A stretch of 64,000 bases of DNA from Maribellus comscasis. GTDB lineage: Bacteria; Bacteroidota; Bacteroidia; Bacteroidales; Prolixibacteraceae. The stretch's first letter is position 1; each line of letters begins with the position of its first letter. The stretch is taken from NCBI RefSeq assembly GCF_009762775.1, contig NZ_CP046401.1:2046001-2110000 (forward strand), given 5' to 3'. Positions 62,201-64,000 of this stretch are shown here, in pieces. The notes below the pieces were generated by a model. The model was not told the origin of the DNA. It did not search any database and saw nothing but the letters and a program-made list of their open reading frames with translations. Position numbers and translations under genes: made by a program.

Positions 62201-64000
62201 TTCGGATAACCTGACCGCCGCTCAGAACGCTCTCAACGCTGACTTCGACGCGTGGCTCGCCGCTCAGGCAGCAGCTGTCGCCGAAGGTGGAGGATGTAGC
62301 CCAACTCTATCCAATGACTGGGATAATTCATACATCGACTTCTGTGCCGGTGGATCCATTACCATTACATGGACTGTTACTGACATATGCGATACTCAGA
62401 CAACAACAGCTACATACACCGTAAACCCGGTGCCGCCGCTGACATTGACTCAGCCAGCTGACAAAACAGTCGATGCCTGTGACTTCGACGATACTTCGGA
62501 TAACCTGACCGCCGCTCAGAACGCTCTCAACGCTGACTTCGACGCGTGGCTCGCCGCTCAGGCAGCAGCTGTCGCCGAAGGTGGAGGATGTAGCCCAACT
62601 CTATCCAATGACTGGGATAATTCATACATCGACTTCTGTGCCGGTGGATCCATTACCATTACATGGACTGTTACTGACATATGCGATACTCAGACAACAA
62701 CAGCTACATACACCGTAAACCCGGTGCCGCCGCTGACATTGACTCAGCCAGCTGACAAAACAGTCGATGCCTGTGACTTCGACGATACTTCGGATAACCT
62801 GACCGCCGCTCAGAACGCTCTCAACGCTGACTTCGACGCGTGGCTCGCCGCTCAGGCAGCAGCTGTCGCCGAAGGTGGAGGATGTAGCCCAACTCTATCC
62901 AATGACTGGGATAATTCATACATCGACTTCTGTGCCGGTGGATCCATTACCATTACATGGACTGTTACTGACATATGCGATACTCAGACAACAACAGCTA
63001 CATACACCGTAAACCCGGTGCCGCCGCTGACATTGACTCAGCCAGCTGACAAAACAGTCGATGCCTGTGACTTCGACGATACTTCGGATAACCTGACCGC
63101 CGCTCAGAACGCTCTCAACGCTGACTTCGACGCGTGGCTCGCCGCTCAGGCAGCAGCTGTCGCCGAAGGTGGAGGATGTAGCCCAACTCTATCCAATGAC
63201 TGGGATAATTCATACATCGACTTCTGTGCCGGTGGATCCATTACCATTACATGGACTGTTACTGACATATGCGATACTCAGACAACAACAGCTACATACA
63301 CCGTAAACCCGGTGCCGCCGCTGACATTGACTCAGCCAGCTGACAAAACAGTCGATGCCTGTGACTTCGACGATACTTCGGATAACCTGACCGCCGCTCA
63401 GAACGCTCTCAACGCTGACTTCGACGCGTGGCTCGCCGCTCAGGCAGCAGCTGTCGCCGAAGGTGGAGGATGTAGCCCAACTCTATCCAATGACTGGGAT
63501 AATTCATACATCGACTTCTGTGCCGGTGGATCCATTACCATTACATGGACTGTTACTGACATATGCGATACTCAGACAACAACAGCTACATACACCGTAA
63601 ACCCGGTGCCGCCGCTGACATTGACTCAGCCAGCTGACAAAACAGTCGATGCCTGTGACTTCGACGATACTTCGGATAACCTGACCGCCGCTCAGAACGC
63701 TCTCAACGCTGACTTCGACGCGTGGCTCGCCGCTCAGGCAGCAGCTGTCGCCGAAGGTGGAGGATGTAGCCCAACTCTATCCAATGACTGGGATAATTCA
63801 TACATCGACTTCTGTGCCGGTGGATCCATTACCATTACATGGACTGTTACTGACATATGCGATACTCAGACAACAACAGCTACATACACCGTAAACCCGG
63901 TGCCGCCGCTGACATTGACTCAGCCAGCTGACAAAACAGTCGATGCCTGTGACTTCGACGATACTTCGGATAACCTGACCGCCGCTCAGAACGCTCTCAA
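35226..64000 (+). CDS. Giant HYR-repeat surface adhesin, probable T9SS cargo (partial, runs off the window)
   Basis: One frame stays open from the ATG at 35226 (an in-frame TGA lies directly before it) to the window edge, at least 9591 codons. Residues 1-27 form a signal peptide (hydrophobic VIRFFVFIILLF). HYR-type modules begin near residue 76, recognised by CPxDI openings, A-x-DNC in the middle and T-x-D-x-x-GN near the end; I count roughly 25. Between them lie a SprB-type repeat (about 440-518), Ig/PKD-like segments (about 519-826), a non-HYR stretch (about 1579-1969) and a foreign domain (about 2340-2519). From residue 3279 the protein is a 98-residue tandem repeat. The neighbouring PorP/SprF gene and the SprB repeat suggest T9SS export and surface display. 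The C-terminal sorting domain would lie outside the window. Confidence 0.9.
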   Translation, partial: MVESSDIKVIRFFVFIILLFTRIINGGANNTEGDYSYKIYSLNYLINLNDVTEYTFLPYPNQLSKSENQDTSIISCPEDISTYTDLNACTSFISGNLEALIHVGNIETLTWEMAGATEGKSKPTGINQIRSHTFNEGTTIITYTATDQNSNTSNCSFTVTISDNQVPVIFNFPNNIIINTNEGECYADVSWNEPEAVDNCFTPEEISWNSSHESGTRFQLGTTEVTYSFVDGIENNRTNLSFLVTVIDNESPMLVNCPPDITVYAEEGSCETTVNWVEPTANDNCTVNENLQWKKSHEPGTIFSVGTTTVTYLAEDESGNFSEECTFNVTVIDNQSPSFTAPHDLNLYCDEYIPPWETFEEFWAAGGIASDNCEINQRSFKLISAEQDYTNCPFTLTRTYQIADIYGNTSTISHSITFFEPAISLKSGLGALETALAVTFTQGNVTCNGGNDGSITVSLTDIDGTYDISWSGPISSSATSQNGSNFIINNLTAGNYTITITDASETEILNVSITEPPPLSIITQPTNLIECEGHIVSYDVTASGGTGSYTYTWQRKTPSDGSFTDLSAGGNISFPTPDELRIENVGSSQDPDGTEYRAVISDECETLISDVATLSVNEITGLDPSYSDGSITDITICEGENFSYTVTTSGETPVSYQWRKFISTNNWGNVTDNGIISGSNSATLTFINATPVESGEYKVTVTFPSSGADCNVTSDSRERNLTVSPLPNLSVNIPSQQICPGTPISDLIITSDIPVDFSWSRTNTTNLTGIAPSGSTSSTTSLTISGSLSSSGPQNLQSTTFTITAESGDGCISIITATVEVVDNTPPSITCSSNITQSTDAGNCTAFVTIPAPTTSDYCGIASTINNYNNSSDASDTYPVGITTVVWTVTDNSGNTGTCSQTVTVTDNEAPVITNCPSNITINNTLGSCEGTATWIEPSATDNCTSAANLSWNRSHIPGSAFPGGTTTVTYEVTDMSGNTSNVCSFTVTVLDQEVPAKESCPNDISVEVNLDSCDAIVNYTLPTFKDNCDGTGLTGTLVQGLSPGGSFPLGTTTVTYEYTDIANNGTASCSFDVTVIDNQKPEIICPADIIENVDPGQCQADLTIPVATATDNCNVATIINDYNNSGDASDVYSVGTTTIVWVATDDEGNQGVCQQTVTIIDNEPPNADPLPNLGPFNCFDDITAANTGDITNITDNCGMPVTATWINDSGTGDCSYSVIRTYRLEDQYGNISTIQQNILIDDTTPPTADPLPDITVDCYDDLNIAPYAENTTHVKNKSDNCDGIVTVTQHWTDTNPGGCNLTIYRYYVIEDECGNADTLVQNIFIIDTIPPTLNGIPADETINCDEYPFTPVVTATDNCDAAPVITLDTINSTQTFNGSCTDYTYEYTLRWTATDNCGNSSAGTQIITVTDDSPPAITAPPTVIIDCAESRDTSNTGSPIAIDNCESNLIISYSDLEVPVGCGNELSITRTFTVTDVCNSSYTSTVTQSIGVQDNIAPTFDNFPSDTLVSCPDDIPDIDSTITATDNCGTATVTFISESYFGLENQPGFCPTSVQRIYKAEDECGNAIEYTHTITVDDDCGCSICQSSVPHQIADLRGTPDSVWIGEWLQRDGTCCDQPTNHECQSITVYLDPNAVSLIVQDVQAPSYGSETFQIDCGLEGTFGTEICVEGGGVHVITVCKPGKEKQQISITQISGAIAPANIRTRVGCNYVIEVEGSIDESTVTWTDISGNGYEKYLSCTYGCLTSVFTPDSDAPTTVQYQVCGNLLGSSCIDGANACDTVTVTVVPEIDILIDSVEVCEGENISVTGTPQPVGTYNIYWYDDINGTGNIVKQEMGVSSSTIDLSTLPAGNYNYSVYAVEVATGLECAEDTVNYNITVHPLPDIPPIQNGAICSEDSIVVDLPSGYTYDWNDYSNISVRDDSTFVFIPASTGTFEYYVTITSEFGCETTDTFSLVVDACLECGDTTLCPADTIIITTVSDFIAAGGIVNFPCNVDDSSIDLIRSVSNNASCPETITNTYEVWDNCGNSATCEFTITRTDTNFPTVVCPDDAVLEACSEVDMDSITGLPYSATDTIITLAQFQSAGGDASDNCTYTISYRDVLSGTCPTNVRRIFTVTDLCDNQVQCEQTFTINDEIPPVVNCPPDIELIACGDTDLDSLTSLPFSSTISIISLAEFIAANGSVTEDCGISQISYIDTKTGACPVTYSRSFRVTDLCGNSDTCIQTITLNDTIPPEINCPSGFILECITDIPTAATTVADFITSGGSVSDNCSLLNESFDMISETTTTGDCPIYVERVYSISDECGNAATCTQTFTIDDNEAPVLHDIPEDVTFECSDCIQGFVNGDFEDNNIQSSQGWDYENENDVPGWDTDSPTDNIELQRSGSVNGVISHSGNFHAELNADTDGDFYQEFCTVPTTWVQVSFWHRWRPPIWHNSNDDIMGIYVGPDHNNVSLVATVTSPANVAPDYWEQYTFSFAVPAGQTSTTFLFRAIQGAPTDNTYGNLIDDIQVVTLFDPSAIPYATDNCDAAIDLVENRIDGECEGNYQLIRTWTATDYCGNSTSATQTVTVGDYEDPILHNLPNDTTVSCNDIPEPANVTATDNCELDTLVFAEFGGYGCNYTIERTWTAFDECGHSTSHTQYIYVQDTTPPEITCLPDTSFQCIADIPAPDISQIIVIDSCNDATVSFIGDSSDGNTCPEVITRTYQAEDSCGNVATCTQIFTINDTIPPDFTVPPDITIYKNDTCGYDASISITGDVSDENDNCSINLEATYSDSESVGACDGETTITRTWSVTDECGNDTTQTQIITVSDTISPVISCPPLDSIEACDITEFNAQGSFPYSETPQSLTVPEFEALGGTATDNCNVFTITYHDVSDGLDCPETITRTYTVTDDCENTTICTQIITLNDYTPPSFTVPEDITIYKDDDCNYDASSGITGEVTDLSDNCTVASLLVVTSTEVNSAGACDDEIIITRTWTVTDECGNDSSQVQTITVSDSVRPAISCPPLDSIEACDISEFNTQITFPYSETASSITVAEFEALGGTATDNCNVFTITYQDTSDGLDCPETITRTYTVSDNCGNQTTCNQTITIGDNTPPTITCPENINVTACDVNILMDSTGLAFSTVPITINLSDTTIVGISVSDNCGVYEITYQDDSTGICPIVITRTFTVIDSCGNSSSCHQEIVINPQAITWTDPADVTVDACTFDDVDLASAQANLDAAIAQWVTDNQNAFAASGGCSPEVTNDFVAQSIDYCAGGSVTITWTIEDLCQSTDVTATYTVNPVPPLTLTQPADKTVDACDFDDTSDNLTAAQNALNADFDAWLAAQAAAVAEGGGCSPTLSNDWDNSYIDFCAGGSITITWTVTDICDTQTTTATYTVNPVPPLTLTQPADKTVDACDFDDTSDNLTAAQNALNADFDAWLAAQAAAVAEGGGCSPTLSNDWDNSYIDFCAGGSITITWTVTDICDTQTTTATYTVNPVPPLTLTQPADKTVDACDFDDTSDNLTAAQNALNADFDAWLAAQAAAVAEGGGCSPTLSNDWDNSYIDFCAGGSITITWTVTDICDTQTTTATYTVNPVPPLTLTQPADKTVDACDFDDTSDNLTAAQNALNADFDAWLAAQAAAVAEGGGCSPTLSNDWDNSYIDFCAGGSITITWTVTDICDTQTTTATYTVNPVPPLTLTQPADKTVDACDFDDTSDNLTAAQNALNADFDAWLAAQAAAVAEGGGCSPTLSNDWDNSYIDFCAGGSITITWTVTDICDTQTTTATYTVNPVPPLTLTQPADKTVDACDFDDTSDNLTAAQNALNADFDAWLAAQAAAVAEGGGCSPTLSNDWDNSYIDFCAGGSITITWTVTDICDTQTTTATYTVNPVPPLTLTQPADKTVDACDFDDTSDNLTAAQNALNADFDAWLAAQAAAVAEGGGCSPTLSNDWDNSYIDFCAGGSITITWTVTDICDTQTTTATYTVNPVPPLTLTQPADKTVDACDFDDTSDNLTAAQNALNADFDAWLAAQAAAVAEGGGCSPTLSNDWDNSYIDFCAGGSITITWTVTDICDTQTTTATYTVNPVPPLTLTQPADKTVDACDFDDTSDNLTAAQNALNADFDAWLAAQAAAVAEGGGCSPTLSNDWDNSYIDFCAGGSITITWTVTDICDTQTTTATYTVNPVPPLTLTQPADKTVDACDFDDTSDNLTAAQNALNADFDAWLAAQAAAVAEGGGCSPTLSNDWDNSYIDFCAGGSITITWTVTDICDTQTTTATYTVNPVPPLTLTQPADKTVDACDFDDTSDNLTAAQNALNADFDAWLAAQAAAVAEGGGCSPTLSNDWDNSYIDFCAGGSITITWTVTDICDTQTTTATYTVNPVPPLTLTQPADKTVDACDFDDTSDNLTAAQNALNADFDAWLAAQAAAVAEGGGCSPTLSNDWDNSYIDFCAGGSITITWTVTDICDTQTTTATYTVNPVPPLTLTQPADKTVDACDFDDTSDNLTAAQNALNADFDAWLAAQAAAVAEGGGCSPTLSNDWDNSYIDFCAGGSITITWTVTDICDTQTTTATYTVNPVPPLTLTQPADKTVDACDFDDTSDNLTAAQNALNADFDAWLAAQAAAVAEGGGCSPTLSNDWDNSYIDFCAGGSITITWTVTDICDTQTTTATYTVNPVPPLTLTQPADKTVDACDFDDTSDNLTAAQNALNADFDAWLAAQAAAVAEGGGCSPTLSNDWDNSYIDFCAGGSITITWTVTDICDTQTTTATYTVNPVPPLTLTQPADKTVDACDFDDTSDNLTAAQNALNADFDAWLAAQAAAVAEGGGCSPTLSNDWDNSYIDFCAGGSITITWTVTDICDTQTTTATYTVNPVPPLTLTQPADKTVDACDFDDTSDNLTAAQNALNADFDAWLAAQAAAVAEGGGCSPTLSNDWDNSYIDFCAGGSITITWTVTDICDTQTTTATYTVNPVPPLTLTQPADKTVDACDFDDTSDNLTAAQNALNADFDAWLAAQAAAVAEGGGCSPTLSNDWDNSYIDFCAGGSITITWTVTDICDTQTTTATYTVNPVPPLTLTQPADKTVDACDFDDTSDNLTAAQNALNADFDAWLAAQAAAVAEGGGCSPTLSNDWDNSYIDFCAGGSITITWTVTDICDTQTTTATYTVNPVPPLTLTQPADKTVDACDFDDTSDNLTAAQNALNADFDAWLAAQAAAVAEGGGCSPTLSNDWDNSYIDFCAGGSITITWTVTDICDTQTTTATYTVNPVPPLTLTQPADKTVDACDFDDTSDNLTAAQNALNADFDAWLAAQAAAVAEGGGCSPTLSNDWDNSYIDFCAGGSITITWTVTDICDTQTTTATYTVNPVPPLTLTQPADKTVDACDFDDTSDNLTAAQNALNADFDAWLAAQAAAVAEGGGCSPTLSNDWDNSYIDFCAGGSITITWTVTDICDTQTTTATYTVNPVPPLTLTQPADKTVDACDFDDTSDNLTAAQNALNADFDAWLAAQAAAVAEGGGCSPTLSNDWDNSYIDFCAGGSITITWTVTDICDTQTTTATYTVNPVPPLTLTQPADKTVDACDFDDTSDNLTAAQNALNADFDAWLAAQAAAVAEGGGCSPTLSNDWDNSYIDFCAGGSITITWTVTDICDTQTTTATYTVNPVPPLTLTQPADKTVDACDFDDTSDNLTAAQNALNADFDAWLAAQAAAVAEGGGCSPTLSNDWDNSYIDFCAGGSITITWTVTDICDTQTTTATYTVNPVPPLTLTQPADKTVDACDFDDTSDNLTAAQNALNADFDAWLAAQAAAVAEGGGCSPTLSNDWDNSYIDFCAGGSITITWTVTDICDTQTTTATYTVNPVPPLTLTQPADKTVDACDFDDTSDNLTAAQNALNADFDAWLAAQAAAVAEGGGCSPTLSNDWDNSYIDFCAGGSITITWTVTDICDTQTTTATYTVNPVPPLTLTQPADKTVDACDFDDTSDNLTAAQNALNADFDAWLAAQAAAVAEGGGCSPTLSNDWDNSYIDFCAGGSITITWTVTDICDTQTTTATYTVNPVPPLTLTQPADKTVDACDFDDTSDNLTAAQNALNADFDAWLAAQAAAVAEGGGCSPTLSNDWDNSYIDFCAGGSITITWTVTDICDTQTTTATYTVNPVPPLTLTQPADKTVDACDFDDTSDNLTAAQNALNADFDAWLAAQAAAVAEGGGCSPTLSNDWDNSYIDFCAGGSITITWTVTDICDTQTTTATYTVNPVPPLTLTQPADKTVDACDFDDTSDNLTAAQNALNADFDAWLAAQAAAVAEGGGCSPTLSNDWDNSYIDFCAGGSITITWTVTDICDTQTTTATYTVNPVPPLTLTQPADKTVDACDFDDTSDNLTAAQNALNADFDAWLAAQAAAVAEGGGCSPTLSNDWDNSYIDFCAGGSITITWTVTDICDTQTTTATYTVNPVPPLTLTQPADKTVDACDFDDTSDNLTAAQNALNADFDAWLAAQAAAVAEGGGCSPTLSNDWDNSYIDFCAGGSITITWTVTDICDTQTTTATYTVNPVPPLTLTQPADKTVDACDFDDTSDNLTAAQNALNADFDAWLAAQAAAVAEGGGCSPTLSNDWDNSYIDFCAGGSITITWTVTDICDTQTTTATYTVNPVPPLTLTQPADKTVDACDFDDTSDNLTAAQNALNADFDAWLAAQAAAVAEGGGCSPTLSNDWDNSYIDFCAGGSITITWTVTDICDTQTTTATYTVNPVPPLTLTQPADKTVDACDFDDTSDNLTAAQNALNADFDAWLAAQAAAVAEGGGCSPTLSNDWDNSYIDFCAGGSITITWTVTDICDTQTTTATYTVNPVPPLTLTQPADKTVDACDFDDTSDNLTAAQNALNADFDAWLAAQAAAVAEGGGCSPTLSNDWDNSYIDFCAGGSITITWTVTDICDTQTTTATYTVNPVPPLTLTQPADKTVDACDFDDTSDNLTAAQNALNADFDAWLAAQAAAVAEGGGCSPTLSNDWDNSYIDFCAGGSITITWTVTDICDTQTTTATYTVNPVPPLTLTQPADKTVDACDFDDTSDNLTAAQNALNADFDAWLAAQAAAVAEGGGCSPTLSNDWDNSYIDFCAGGSITITWTVTDICDTQTTTATYTVNPVPPLTLTQPADKTVDACDFDDTSDNLTAAQNALNADFDAWLAAQAAAVAEGGGCSPTLSNDWDNSYIDFCAGGSITITWTVTDICDTQTTTATYTVNPVPPLTLTQPADKTVDACDFDDTSDNLTAAQNALNADFDAWLAAQAAAVAEGGGCSPTLSNDWDNSYIDFCAGGSITITWTVTDICDTQTTTATYTVNPVPPLTLTQPADKTVDACDFDDTSDNLTAAQNALNADFDAWLAAQAAAVAEGGGCSPTLSNDWDNSYIDFCAGGSITITWTVTDICDTQTTTATYTVNPVPPLTLTQPADKTVDACDFDDTSDNLTAAQNALNADFDAWLAAQAAAVAEGGGCSPTLSNDWDNSYIDFCAGGSITITWTVTDICDTQTTTATYTVNPVPPLTLTQPADKTVDACDFDDTSDNLTAAQNALNADFDAWLAAQAAAVAEGGGCSPTLSNDWDNSYIDFCAGGSITITWTVTDICDTQTTTATYTVNPVPPLTLTQPADKTVDACDFDDTSDNLTAAQNALNADFDAWLAAQAAAVAEGGGCSPTLSNDWDNSYIDFCAGGSITITWTVTDICDTQTTTATYTVNPVPPLTLTQPADKTVDACDFDDTSDNLTAAQNALNADFDAWLAAQAAAVAEGGGCSPTLSNDWDNSYIDFCAGGSITITWTVTDICDTQTTTATYTVNPVPPLTLTQPADKTVDACDFDDTSDNLTAAQNALNADFDAWLAAQAAAVAEGGGCSPTLSNDWDNSYIDFCAGGSITITWTVTDICDTQTTTATYTVNPVPPLTLTQPADKTVDACDFDDTSDNLTAAQNALNADFDAWLAAQAAAVAEGGGCSPTLSNDWDNSYIDFCAGGSITITWTVTDICDTQTTTATYTVNPVPPLTLTQPADKTVDACDFDDTSDNLTAAQNALNADFDAWLAAQAAAVAEGGGCSPTLSNDWDNSYIDFCAGGSITITWTVTDICDTQTTTATYTVNPVPPLTLTQPADKTVDACDFDDTSDNLTAAQNALNADFDAWLAAQAAAVAEGGGCSPTLSNDWDNSYIDFCAGGSITITWTVTDICDTQTTTATYTVNPVPPLTLTQPADKTVDACDFDDTSDNLTAAQNALNADFDAWLAAQAAAVAEGGGCSPTLSNDWDNSYIDFCAGGSITITWTVTDICDTQTTTATYTVNPVPPLTLTQPADKTVDACDFDDTSDNLTAAQNALNADFDAWLAAQAAAVAEGGGCSPTLSNDWDNSYIDFCAGGSITITWTVTDICDTQTTTATYTVNPVPPLTLTQPADKTVDACDFDDTSDNLTAAQNALNADFDAWLAAQAAAVAEGGGCSPTLSNDWDNSYIDFCAGGSITITWTVTDICDTQTTTATYTVNPVPPLTLTQPADKTVDACDFDDTSDNLTAAQNALNADFDAWLAAQAAAVAEGGGCSPTLSNDWDNSYIDFCAGGSITITWTVTDICDTQTTTATYTVNPVPPLTLTQPADKTVDACDFDDTSDNLTAAQNALNADFDAWLAAQAAAVAEGGGCSPTLSNDWDNSYIDFCAGGSITITWTVTDICDTQTTTATYTVNPVPPLTLTQPADKTVDACDFDDTSDNLTAAQNALNADFDAWLAAQAAAVAEGGGCSPTLSNDWDNSYIDFCAGGSITITWTVTDICDTQTTTATYTVNPVPPLTLTQPADKTVDACDFDDTSDNLTAAQNALNADFDAWLAAQAAAVAEGGGCSPTLSNDWDNSYIDFCAGGSITITWTVTDICDTQTTTATYTVNPVPPLTLTQPADKTVDACDFDDTSDNLTAAQNALNADFDAWLAAQAAAVAEGGGCSPTLSNDWDNSYIDFCAGGSITITWTVTDICDTQTTTATYTVNPVPPLTLTQPADKTVDACDFDDTSDNLTAAQNALNADFDAWLAAQAAAVAEGGGCSPTLSNDWDNSYIDFCAGGSITITWTVTDICDTQTTTATYTVNPVPPLTLTQPADKTVDACDFDDTSDNLTAAQNALNADFDAWLAAQAAAVAEGGGCSPTLSNDWDNSYIDFCAGGSITITWTVTDICDTQTTTATYTVNPVPPLTLTQPADKTVDACDFDDTSDNLTAAQNALNADFDAWLAAQAAAVAEGGGCSPTLSNDWDNSYIDFCAGGSITITWTVTDICDTQTTTATYTVNPVPPLTLTQPADKTVDACDFDDTSDNLTAAQNALNADFDAWLAAQAAAVAEGGGCSPTLSNDWDNSYIDFCAGGSITITWTVTDICDTQTTTATYTVNPVPPLTLTQPADKTVDACDFDDTSDNLTAAQNALNADFDAWLAAQAAAVAEGGGCSPTLSNDWDNSYIDFCAGGSITITWTVTDICDTQTTTATYTVNPVPPLTLTQPADKTVDACDFDDTSDNLTAAQNALNADFDAWLAAQAAAVAEGGGCSPTLSNDWDNSYIDFCAGGSITITWTVTDICDTQTTTATYTVNPVPPLTLTQPADKTVDACDFDDTSDNLTAAQNAL
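36543..36780 (+). other. SprB-type repeat domain within the giant protein
   Basis: The segment reads NVTCNGGNDGSITVSLTDI and continues to LTAGNYTITITDA. This is the classic outline of the SprB repeat found in gliding adhesins: VTCNGGNDGSI at the start and a GNYTITITD ending. It follows four HYR modules and is the only clear example in the readable part. It supports relation to SprB-like T9SS surface proteins. Confidence 0.8.
42246..42780 (+). other. Foreign domain nested inside an HYR module of the giant protein
   Basis: An HYR module opens with IPEDVTFEC at about 42210 and resumes with ATDNCDAAIDLVENR at about 42790. Between them lie about 180 residues with FVNGDFEDN, then VPGWDTDSPTDNIELQRSG, SHSGNFHAELN, FWHRWRPP and a late NLIDDIQVV. 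This outline matches jelly-roll carbohydrate-binding or DUF642-like domains. The host module is otherwise complete, so this is a clean nested insertion. Sugar binding at mid-stalk is an inference. Confidence 0.65.
43425..44530 (+). repeat. Diverged direct duplication of a two-module HYR block
   Basis: Two HYR modules starting near 43425 and 43686 are repeated near 43974 and 44241. The second pair matches the first closely (for example TCATGTCCGCCATTAGATAG at 43683 and 44238, 555 bases apart), with scattered substitutions and a small in-frame length change (offset 549 at the start of the block). It shows an older duplication step in the growth of this gene. Confidence 0.75.
44793..45059 (+). 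repeat. Divergent first unit of the 98-residue repeat array
   Basis: This 89-residue segment (95 to the matching position of the next unit) reads TDPADVTVDACTFDD, then a helical Ala/Gln/Asn-rich stretch, GGCSPEVTND, DYCAGGSVTITWTIEDLC. It aligns with the array unit over its whole length but differs in many residues and is three residues shorter. It joins the array at the shared ACAGCTACATAC at 45060. It looks like a relative of the sequence that was amplified. Confidence 0.85.
45060..64000 (+). repeat. Tandem array of an identical 294-bp (98-residue) coding repeat, at least 64 copies
   Basis: The unit starting ACAGCTACATAC recurs every 294 bases without any shift: landmark positions 45361, 48301, 51241, 54181, 57121, 60061 and 63001 show the same bases in the same phase. 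There are 64 full copies to 63875, then 125 bases of the next. I found no base difference between copies by eye. Each unit encodes NPVPPLTLTQPADKTVDAC, a helical stretch rich in Ala (about residues 35-58), GGGCSPTLSNDW, DFCAGGSITITWTVTDIC. It holds four Cys and is strongly acidic. G+C by hand count is 156 of 294 (53%), higher than the flanking gene. The array continues past the window edge. Confidence 0.97.

Noticed and set aside
45060..64000. CRISPR-like or satellite-type non-coding array
   Set aside because: The repeats are 294 bp with no spacers, the length is a multiple of three, and one frame is open through every copy in continuity with the upstream gene.

Overview
The window comes from a member of the Bacteroidota, most likely a marine or otherwise polysaccharide-degrading lineage. 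The evidence is two SusC/SusD pairs with ECF sigma/FecR regulators, formylglycine sulfatases, GH117-type enzymes, a PorP/SprF protein of the type IX secretion system (T9SS), and Bacteroidota promoters (TAnnTTTG at -7). Species and genus cannot be fixed from the sequence alone.

Region 1 (about 98-12369) is a polysaccharide utilization locus. It holds a sigma factor on the minus strand, then, divergently, FecR, SusC (TonB receptor with an STN domain), SusD and two successive sulfatase + GH117-like pairs. GH117 is known for removing 3,6-anhydro-L-galactose from the non-reducing ends of agar-type oligosaccharides, so a sulfated red-algal galactan is the likeliest substrate class. No endo-acting agarase, porphyranase or carrageenase is present in the window.

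Region 2 (about 12898-27565) is a second, complete locus in one orientation: sigma factor (TTG start), FecR, SusC, SusD, an MGH1-like lipoprotein hydrolase, two GH127-superfamily proteins and a GH2 enzyme set apart by a strong hairpin. It looks like an exo-acting set that finishes oligosaccharides.

Region 3 (27583-33801) is ordinary chromosome: a D-2-hydroxyacid dehydrogenase, a small membrane protein, a Nudix hydrolase, a helical protein, a large DUF2723 membrane protein, and two tRNA-Gln genes with different anticodons, each with its own -7 box and terminator.

Region 4 (33964-64000) is the most striking part. A PorP/SprF protein precedes a giant surface protein that starts at 35226 and is still open at the window edge (at least 9591 codons). 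Its first about 3280 residues hold a signal peptide, roughly 25 HYR-type modules, one SprB-type repeat, Ig/PKD-like stretches and one foreign-looking domain nested inside an HYR module. From 45060 to the edge it is a tandem array of a 294-bp (98-residue) unit: 64 complete copies plus a partial one, in exact register and with no difference that I could find by eye. The unit is far richer in G+C (about 53%) than its surroundings. A PorP/SprF gene beside a giant repetitive adhesin is the pattern of the SprF-SprB pair of T9SS gliding and adhesion systems. The array suggests an extremely long, recently amplified or homogenised surface stalk.
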